Positions 52,983 through 58,796 of a stretch of 58,796 bases of DNA are shown here, in pieces (the first letter of the stretch is position 1; each line of letters opens with the position of its first letter). The position numbers and the translations under genes were made by a program. The DNA is from an uncultured Clostridia bacterium. Lineage in GTDB: Bacteria; Bacillota; Clostridia; Christensenellales; UBA1242. Below the pieces are notes generated by a model. It had not been told where the DNA came from and did not search any database. It was given only the letters and a program-made list of their open reading frames with translations. The stretch spans positions 1-58,796 of the forward strand of contig CALVML010000007.1 of the NCBI GenBank assembly GCA_944345705.1, read 5' to 3'.

Positions 52983-55721
52983 TCATTCGCCGTCAAAGTC
53001 GCCACCATCACCAAAGTCGCCATCGTCATCATTGGTTATTGATCTTTCGCTTTCTAAATCGTCAAATTCGTTCGCGCTGTCATTTTGTTCATGTTCGATG
53101 GTGCTTGTTATTTCAAGATGATCTTGTGTGTTAACTTCGCTTAATATATCTTCTTGAGAAAAATTGTAATTGCTATTTTCATTGCCAAAGTCATTTGAGA
53201 TGTCAATATCATTAAAACTATTATTGTCAAATTCTTGGTCATTATAAAAATTATCGCTGGTAAAATCATTATCATTAAAATTGCTATCACCAAACGCATA
53301 ATCATCTTCGTTAAAATCATAGTTTTCAAAGTCATGATAAAAGTCAAGCGGGTCACCCTCCATTCTTTCGCCGAGATGATCTTGCATCCTTTGAGCCTCA
53401 AACATCATTTCGTGTGGTCTATTCATATTAAATGCTTCACGCACGCCTAAACCTACAAAGTTTAGTAAATCTAGATTGAGCATAAGTAATGGTAAAAGAA
53501 GCAGAGCATTGTTTCGTATATCATCGTTGTCCCATGGGAATTTCAATATATCAGGGTTTTGTTTGACAGCCGTTTCCATAAAATTGTTGTCATTGATAAT
53601 CTGTGGTGGACAATTCATGATTAGCGACGGATGTCTTGCAAGGATTTGCCTTAATAGTGACGGAGATAGGATATATAAGATGCTTATAAGTGAAGGATCA
53701 TTCAAGACAAGTTCGTCTAAAAACTCCCAGTTGTAGCCCTGACTATATTCTATAATCTTTTTCAAAATCATAGGGTTTGTTTTCATGCTATATGGAAGGT
53801 ACCTATATATTTCTGGATTTGCCTTGATAATAGAAGCCAAAATGTATGGATTGTTTTTGATCTCATCTGGCAATTTTTCAAAAAATGAAGGATTATCAGT
53901 TATTAAGGAGATCAAGATACTCTTATCTTTCAGTAAAGCCATTTGTAATGACATTATAATTGCAGGATTGATGGTGAGCATCCGCTTAATGAATTCCCTG
54001 TTTGTCTTATATTTTTCTGGTATAAATTCCCAAAGATATGCGCTCCCTTCTTTTGCGAAGACAAAGTCAAGTATTTCATTATCCACTTTTAAATCATCCG
54101 TAAGATATCTATAGTTGTCTATATTTTCCTTGAGTTTTTGCATTGCAATGGTTTTATTTGCAATGAGTTTGGTTCCTTTTATATTCTGTGCTTCCACAAT
54201 TTGTGTTGCTCTAGTTGAAAGATTTTTTCTCTTTAAAGACTGCATCTGTCTTTCAAGTTTTCTTTGTTTGTACGACTCGAATTGTTTGTTTGAACAGATA
54301 AGATATGCTCTATTTTCTTTAGCGTGCAGTTTAATAAAGTCTTCACTTTTTTTGCGTGGTTTTTTGTATTGTAAAGTGTTTATTAAAACGATAGGTATAT
54401 TTAAAACCTGTGCGACATTTAGGTCAGTCATTCTCACATTGTCAAAGCAGACAACAAAATCTGGCTTTGGACGGCGACTTACGATAATTCTTGAATAGTT
54501 TTCAGTCATCTGGCTAAACATTTTAGGGGAAAGGAGTTCACTATTTGTACTAATTTCCTTATCCAAGCCATCAAAATCTTCAGTGTTTGCCATTAGAAGC
54601 GAATTATTGTATATTTTTAAATAACCCAGTACTATTGAATTAGTTCCGCCTTTAACAAATGCATTTCTAGTGCAAACGGAGCCTTCATCATCGTCAAAAT
54701 AAGAAAGTTCTACATGGTCACTTTGAGAGTTTTCAAGTCTTGCAAATCTTTCTGCCTGTATGTTTTGATTAAAACTTTCTATAAAGAATTTGAAAGGTTT
54801 GCCACTGAGCTTGTAAACTTTGACATCTTTTGCACTGCCGATCGCATTAAAATTGTTTTTGTCTAAACTAATACAACTATTATTCAAAGCGTCAGCAAAA
54901 ATCACCTTTGCTTCATTTTCAAGTTCTTCTAGAAGGGAAGTATACCTAAATGTGCTTTCAAACTTTTCAAACTTTTTACAACGTTTACCAAATTCTTGCT
55001 GTTCAAACATATTTTCAAGACTATATACACCAAACAAAATTTCTTCCACATTAGGTGGACGATTGACATAATAATCATTGCGAACAACCTTGACAATGTA
55101 GTCCTTTAAACTTTTGAAAAATTCAAGATAATTTTTCTCTTCAAGTCTATTTCTATATTTTTCACTGCACCTTGCAAAGTTAACTATAGTAGTTGCCTTT
55201 AAAAGCAAATCCTTGCCAGAGATTTTGAAAAATCTTTCGGCAAAATCGTCGATGGTTAGTGCAGAGATTAGATATTTGCTTTCTAAATACTTTCTATATT
55301 TACTCAGCATTTCATTGCCGGCTTTAACAAGATACTTGCCTTGATCAAATAGTGATTGATAATCTGGCGATAATTTATCTGTTTCTCGCAATCTTTCTTT
55401 CACTTCATTAAGTTGTTCATTATGCAAATATATATCACATGCAAGCAGTACGCTCTTATTATATTGATTGATTTTTTCATCCAAAAAAGCATCTCGCAAT
55501 TTTTCGATTTTTTGACAATATAGATTATATTTAAAATCTTTATCGTACATTTTAAATGCACAGTAGAAGTTTAACATTGTTTGATTTGATGCTCTTTCAA
55601 TAAAGAATGTTTTATCAGGCGAAAGAGATGCGAGTTTATCAATCTTTGCAAAGTTGTTTTTGCCTTTTTGGTTTTCTTCTTTTAACAAAAAGATTATTTC
55701 ATTTAAAAAGTTTGCTTCCAT
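52983..55721 (-). CDS. Large orphan protein with DUF4116-like repeats and acidic tail
   Basis: 912 residues, no signal peptide. Residues about 1-300 are helical. About 310-480 form an alpha/beta domain with KVYKLSGKPFKFFIESFN, GGTNSIVLGYLKI and RPKPDFVVCFDNVRMTDLNVAQVLNIPIVLINTLQY, which I cannot assign. About 560-720 are repeats such as DKSILISLITDNPSFFEKLPDEIKNNPYILASIIKANPEIYRYLP, of the DUF4116 type (helical pairs with N-P). The last 120 residues are a very acidic, Asn/Phe-rich tail. The layout recalls large effector-like or toxin-delivery proteins, but nothing shows secretion. A ribosome site (AGGAG) is present. Confidence 0.7.
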   Translation of the reverse strand: MEANFLNEIIFLLKEENQKGKNNFAKIDKLASLSPDKTFFIERASNQTMLNFYCAFKMYDKDFKYNLYCQKIEKLRDAFLDEKINQYNKSVLLACDIYLHNEQLNEVKERLRETDKLSPDYQSLFDQGKYLVKAGNEMLSKYRKYLESKYLISALTIDDFAERFFKISGKDLLLKATTIVNFARCSEKYRNRLEEKNYLEFFKSLKDYIVKVVRNDYYVNRPPNVEEILFGVYSLENMFEQQEFGKRCKKFEKFESTFRYTSLLEELENEAKVIFADALNNSCISLDKNNFNAIGSAKDVKVYKLSGKPFKFFIESFNQNIQAERFARLENSQSDHVELSYFDDDEGSVCTRNAFVKGGTNSIVLGYLKIYNNSLLMANTEDFDGLDKEISTNSELLSPKMFSQMTENYSRIIVSRRPKPDFVVCFDNVRMTDLNVAQVLNIPIVLINTLQYKKPRKKSEDFIKLHAKENRAYLICSNKQFESYKQRKLERQMQSLKRKNLSTRATQIVEAQNIKGTKLIANKTIAMQKLKENIDNYRYLTDDLKVDNEILDFVFAKEGSAYLWEFIPEKYKTNREFIKRMLTINPAIIMSLQMALLKDKSILISLITDNPSFFEKLPDEIKNNPYILASIIKANPEIYRYLPYSMKTNPMILKKIIEYSQGYNWEFLDELVLNDPSLISILYILSPSLLRQILARHPSLIMNCPPQIINDNNFMETAVKQNPDILKFPWDNDDIRNNALLLLPLLMLNLDLLNFVGLGVREAFNMNRPHEMMFEAQRMQDHLGERMEGDPLDFYHDFENYDFNEDDYAFGDSNFNDNDFTSDNFYNDQEFDNNSFNDIDISNDFGNENSNYNFSQEDILSEVNTQDHLEITSTIEHEQNDSANEFDDLESERSITNDDDGDFGDGGDFDGE

Positions 55722-55809
55722 GTTCTCCTCTTTTAAATATCATATCAAATTTATATCAAAAAGACAATTAATTTCTAACAATTGCATAGTTTTGAGAATA
55801 AAAATATAT

Positions 55810-56001
55810 ATGGAAGAAAAGTCAAAACTTGATATGTCAGGTGCTGAACTTGTAAGCCTTGCTTCAGCTCTTGCTATATGTTTTGCTCAAAAATATGAAA
55901 AAGGGGATCTAAAAAGACTAAGAATGTTCTTTTCTTCTGTCGCATCTAATATTGCGATAATTGAGATTGAAGGATTAACTCGCAAAAAAGAAAATTATTA
56001 A
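55810..56001 (+). CDS. Small DUF6774-like protein, 63 residues
   Basis: A 63-residue helical protein: DMSGAELVSLASALAICFAQKYEKGDLKRLRMFFSSVASNIAIIE fits the small DUF6774 family widespread in Clostridia, whose function is unknown. ATG 55810 is the only sensible start: the longer frame from 55654 is inside the gene on the other strand. No ribosome site is visible, but a TAAAAA ends 5 bases upstream, so it may be leaderless. Confidence 0.65.
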   Translation: MEEKSKLDMSGAELVSLASALAICFAQKYEKGDLKRLRMFFSSVASNIAIIEIEGLTRKKENY

Positions 56002-56209
56002 AATTTAAAATATAATTTAAAAATAAATTTTATTTAGAAAAATTATAATTAAAAATATAAAAATATTAATTAAAATTAAAAGTAAAGATATTTTTTCGCC
56101 TTTATTTTAAAGGCTAATTTATTTTTAATTAATTTTTAAACTAAAACATTTAATTATTTTTAATGATATTTTTATTTAATTTATTTTTTATATATTATTT
56201 ATTTTTATT
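56002..56209. other. AT-rich gene-free gap with a small hairpin
   Basis: Nearly pure A/T. The one structured part is GCCTTT/AAAGGC (56098-56114) without a T-run. No gene or promoter seen. Confidence 0.55.
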
Positions 56210-56716
56210 CTAAATTATTTTGCATATAAGGCAGGCAAGTATTGAGCCTACAATAGAGCAGACCAGTGCTATAGGTATTGCATAGTATAACTTTTTGATC
56301 TTTGTCTGTGACAAGTATACGGTGGTCACATAGAAAATTGTTTCGCTACAGCCTAGTATTACGCAGGCGCACCGCGAGATGTAACTATCCACTCCATAGG
56401 TTGTAAACACGCTGTCAAGCAGTGCATAGCTTCCAGATCCTGTGAATGGTCTAAGTAGGACAAGTTCAATAAGTCCAGTCGGAATGCCTAGAAAATTAAA
56501 AATTGGAGAAAGAAGCTCGCATAAAAGAGATGTTATTCCGCTTGAGCGAAGCAAGGCAACCGCTATCATTATGGCAGCAATGTAGGGGAAAATGTCGACT
56601 ACAAGTGGTATTGATTTTTTTGCGCCTTTTACGAAAGTGTCGTAGCAATTTACCTTTTTATATTTGGCATAGCAAAAAAGTCCTATAAAAAGGATAGGTA
56701 AAATATATCCGCTCAT
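56210..56716 (-). CDS. spmB: Spore maturation protein B (SpmB)
   Basis: A 168-residue integral membrane protein with four to five spans and the nucleoside-recognition (Gate) domain pattern VDIFPYIAAIMIAVALLRSSG, LLRPFTGSGSYALLDSV and CSETIFYVTTVYLSQ. SpmA and SpmB together are required for spore core dehydration. It overlaps spmA by 4 bases. In Bacillus it is transcribed in the mother cell or forespore; the sigma site is not obvious here. Confidence 0.93.
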   Translation of the reverse strand: MSGYILPILFIGLFCYAKYKKVNCYDTFVKGAKKSIPLVVDIFPYIAAIMIAVALLRSSGITSLLCELLSPIFNFLGIPTGLIELVLLRPFTGSGSYALLDSVFTTYGVDSYISRCACVILGCSETIFYVTTVYLSQTKIKKLYYAIPIALVCSIVGSILACLICKII

Positions 56717-57300
56717 TTCTTCACCTCGCCTTTTGACTTTTTCTTAAAGAAGATTTTATTACAAATCTTGACTAAAACTATTCCAAGAGTAAATGTGATC
56801 AAAGTCACAATTAAAGTCGGAATAATAATATCTGACGGACTTGCAGAACCAGCCGATGCGCGAAGCCCTATGATAGTTGTTGGCAGAAGTTGAATAGATG
56901 TTGAATTTATAACTAGAAGCATAATAATCGCAGGGGTCGCCTTTCCGCTTCCATCATCAAGTCTTTTCATGGCATTTATGCCCATAGGTGTCGCTGCGTT
57001 GCCAAGACCTAGAATGTTCGCTGACATATTGAGAGCGATTGCTTTTTGCGTTTCGCTATCGTCAACATTAAACAGTTTTTTTATTATGGGTCTTAAAAGT
57101 TTTGCAAGCTTCTCGCTCAGTCCACTTTGCTCGACTATTTCCAGTATTCCAAGCCATACCGCATATATGGCACACAGCTCTATCGCGAGAGATAGTGCAT
57201 CGGTTGAAGCGTCAACCATGATCGTCAAGGTGTTTGATGGATCATTCCACAAAAGAAAGCATATAGAGCCTACTATCATTAAAAACCATATTCTATTCAT
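56713..57300 (-). CDS. spmA: Spore maturation protein A (SpmA)
   Basis: A 195-residue membrane protein with the Gate domain: LSLAIELCAIYAVWLGILEIVEQSGLSEKLA, LNMSANILGLGNAATPMGINAMKRLD and NSTSIQLLPTTIIGLRASAGSASPSDIIIPTLIVT. These are the usual SpmA signatures. It is first in the spmA-spmB operon with 4-base overlap. It works with SpmB in spore core dehydration. Confidence 0.95.
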   Translation of the reverse strand: MNRIWFLMIVGSICFLLWNDPSNTLTIMVDASTDALSLAIELCAIYAVWLGILEIVEQSGLSEKLAKLLRPIIKKLFNVDDSETQKAIALNMSANILGLGNAATPMGINAMKRLDDGSGKATPAIIMLLVINSTSIQLLPTTIIGLRASAGSASPSDIIIPTLIVTLITFTLGIVLVKICNKIFFKKKSKGEVKK

Positions 57301-57417
57301 AGTTTATATATATGCTATCGGGTCTTAAATAGAAATTATCCTTTTTTAAATTTGACAAGTTTAAATTGGTATTGTAAAATAAAGAGTAAAATAAATTACT
57401 ATGTGTTGTTGCAAGGG

Positions 57418-57511
57418 GGCTTTGGAAGCAAATTTAGCTTTTCGCTAAATTTAGCAAGGCGTGAGGCCTTGCAGGGAGCGCGCTCGCGCTCGCGCTCCCG
57501 CTTCCAAAGCC
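57418..57511. repeat. Cloverleaf palindrome (four perfect stems)
   Basis: A 94-bp GC-rich island between spmA and tatD. A 12-bp terminal stem, GGCTTTGGAAGC (57418-57429) with GCTTCCAAAGCC (57500-57511), closes three hairpins: AAATTTAGC/GCTAAATTT (57430-57452), GCAAGGC/GCCTTGC (57454-57472) and GGGAGCG/CGCTCCC (57474-57499, loop CGCTCGCGCTCG). All four stems have no mismatch and together use nearly every base. It sits 64 bases upstream of tatD, downstream of which no similar copy is seen. A small frame across it is not a gene. Confidence 0.92.
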
Positions 57512-57575
57512 TTTCAAAATCCCGACTTCATAGCAAAATCAAACAACAAAAAAGCAGAAGAATAAAGGAGAGAAA

Positions 57576-58340
57576 ATGTATATTGACACGCACTGCCATT
57601 TGCTTGATGAAAAAATAAATGACATCGAAAATATTTTAAAAAGAGCAAGAGAACTAAATGTACAAAAATTTATTACATGCGCAACCGATCTTAACTCATC
57701 TATCGATGCAGTCAAATTTGCAGATAGTCATGATGGAGTTTATGCGTCAATTGGCTTATATCCAGAATATGCACAGCAGTATAATGATCAGTTTGAAAGT
57801 GAAATTGCAAAACTTGCCCAAAATAAAAAGGTTGTTGCCATTGGTGAAATTGGCCTTGACTATTCACTTTTAGATTGTGATCGAGAAAAACAAAAGGAAG
57901 TCTTTGCAAGGCAGTTAAATCTTGCAAACGATCTTAAAAAACCCATAGTTATTCACTGCAGAGAAGCCTATGGCGATCTAATAACTTTACTCAAGTCGCA
58001 TAGAAACCTTTTAAAATCAGGTGGCACATGCCACTGCTTTACTGCAAGCAAGGAGATTGCATCCGAGATACTTAAACTTGACCTACATATCTCTATAGGT
58101 GGAGTGTCTACTTTCAAAAATGCTGAGAATGTTCGAAATATGCTAAAGACGTTACCTCTTTCTCGCATTTTGCTTGAAACCGACAGCCCATACCTTGCTC
58201 CGCACCCGTTTAGAAGCCAAATAAACACCCCGTGTTTTATACCAATCATTGCGCACTCGCTCGCAGATACATTGGGAGTATCACCTGAAGAAATTGAAGT
58301 CGCGACAACTACAAACGCAAGGAGATTATTTAATATATGA
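57576..58340 (+). CDS. tatD: TatD-family metal-dependent hydrolase (DNase)
   Basis: A 254-residue TIM-barrel hydrolase that binds divalent metal and acts as a 3'-5' DNase in well-studied members. Metal and active-site motifs: DTHCHL (4-9), GEIGLDYS, HCREAYGD, HCFTA and ETDSPYLAP, all complete. AAAGGAG precedes the ATG. It overlaps rsmA by 4 bases, as is common in Firmicutes (tatD-rnmV-rsmA region), though rnmV is absent between them here. Confidence 0.95.
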   Translation: MYIDTHCHLLDEKINDIENILKRARELNVQKFITCATDLNSSIDAVKFADSHDGVYASIGLYPEYAQQYNDQFESEIAKLAQNKKVVAIGEIGLDYSLLDCDREKQKEVFARQLNLANDLKKPIVIHCREAYGDLITLLKSHRNLLKSGGTCHCFTASKEIASEILKLDLHISIGGVSTFKNAENVRNMLKTLPLSRILLETDSPYLAPHPFRSQINTPCFIPIIAHSLADTLGVSPEEIEVATTTNARRLFNI

Positions 58341-58796
58341 TAGAACATCAGTTTAAAAAGAAATTTGGACAAAATTTTATTACAGACAAAAACCTACTTA
58401 ATGCGATAGCAAATGACGCTCAGATTGAAAACTGTCAAGTTTTAGAGATAGGTGCAGGTGCTGGCACACTAACTCAAGTGCTAAATGACAGGGCAGAATT
58501 CGTTCATAGCTATGAAATTGATTTGGATCTAAAAGAGCATTTGCTATCTTTAAAACTCAATAAAACTAAATTTTTCTTTGAAGATATAATGAAGTTGCCA
58601 CTCGAGAAAATTGAAGGCGATTTTTCTCACTATAAACTTGTCGCAAATCTGCCTTATTATATCACTTCGCCACTCATCTTTAAATTTATTAAAAGTAATA
58701 AACTTGACTCAATGACCATAATGGTACAAAAAGAAGTGGCACAACGTATTTGCGCAAAGGAAAACAGCAAAGATTATGGCTTGCTCTCAATCATGA
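58337..58796 (+). CDS. rsmA: 16S rRNA dimethyladenosine transferase RsmA (KsgA), cut by the window edge
   Basis: The first 153 codons of a SAM-dependent enzyme that dimethylates two adenosines near the 3' end of 16S rRNA. It has KKFGQNFITDKN, the SAM motif LEIGAGAGTLT, the NLPYYITSPLIFKF motif (N-L-P-Y catalytic site), and VQKEVAQRI. It starts by ATGA overlap with tatD. The C-terminal part is outside the window. Confidence 0.95.
   Translation, partial: MIEHQFKKKFGQNFITDKNLLNAIANDAQIENCQVLEIGAGAGTLTQVLNDRAEFVHSYEIDLDLKEHLLSLKLNKTKFFFEDIMKLPLEKIEGDFSHYKLVANLPYYITSPLIFKFIKSNKLDSMTIMVQKEVAQRICAKENSKDYGLLSIM

Noticed and set aside
57352..57618. 88-codon frame through the cloverleaf palindrome
   Set aside because: It is an artefact of the GC-rich palindrome (Arg/Ser run) and overlaps the tatD start.

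Overview
The window reads as a piece of chromosome from an AT-rich, Gram-positive, endospore-forming Clostridia-type bacterium, probably an uncultured gut lineage. This rests on the standard genetic code, strong AGGAGG-type ribosome sites beside TTGACA/TATAAT promoters, sporulation genes (yabP, yabQ, spmA, spmB and a Spo0A-type DNA-binding protein), many lipoproteins with Gram-positive-style lipoboxes, and a typical Firmicutes tatD-rsmA junction. The species cannot be named from the sequence alone.

Layout. 1-9.6 kb: mostly small orphan genes (secreted, membrane, ankyrin, ParB-like plus GNAT), tRNA-Ser(GCT), an Hsp20 gene, tRNA-Leu(TAG) with a rearranged tRNA remnant beside it, an oxidoreductase gene fragment, GrpB-like and NUDIX genes, and a short collagen-like protein. 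9.7-16.4 kb: a nucleotidyltransferase, lipoproteins, a PH-domain membrane protein, enolase, an inositol-phosphatase-like gene, and tRNA-Asn(GTT) with its own partial duplication. 16.8-28.2 kb: orphan genes, an FkbM methyltransferase, a radC-luxS operon, a BspA-like/LRR composite protein of 915 residues, and an M16 peptidase. 28.4-32 kb: a receiver-less Spo0A-like regulator, a possible SecB-like protein, an RluA-type pseudouridine synthase, and a yabP-yabQ-divIC-like sporulation/division cluster. 32.2-43.3 kb: a 3290-residue lipoprotein built of Ig/FN3-like modules with a probable beta-helix end, then a second lipoprotein. 43.4-45.1 kb: two tandem paralogues, each behind a promoter with a C9 tract in its spacer. 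45.2-51 kb: typA, dnaB and two cell-envelope proteins. 51-55.7 kb: a divergent XRE-regulator/lipoprotein pair with a clear operator, a SHOCT-domain membrane protein, and a 912-residue orphan. 55.8-58.8 kb: spmA-spmB, a GC-rich cloverleaf palindrome, tatD, and the start of rsmA, cut by the window edge.

The most unusual content is not protein-coding. The window holds several families of structured intergenic DNA: (1) a 165-bp palindromic element in two inverted copies; (2) a 39-40 bp hairpin repeat, four in tandem plus one copy inside a tRNA-Leu remnant; (3) tRNA 5'-half remnants folded into multi-arm structures directly beside intact tRNA-Leu and tRNA-Asn genes; (4) a perfect four-stem cloverleaf palindrome upstream of tatD. 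Two further regulatory themes stand out: C9 tracts inside promoter spacers that could make two paralogues phase-variable, and a recurring gene-start layout in which a -10 box ends 6-7 nt before the start codon with no ribosome site, which predicts leaderless mRNAs for at least six genes.
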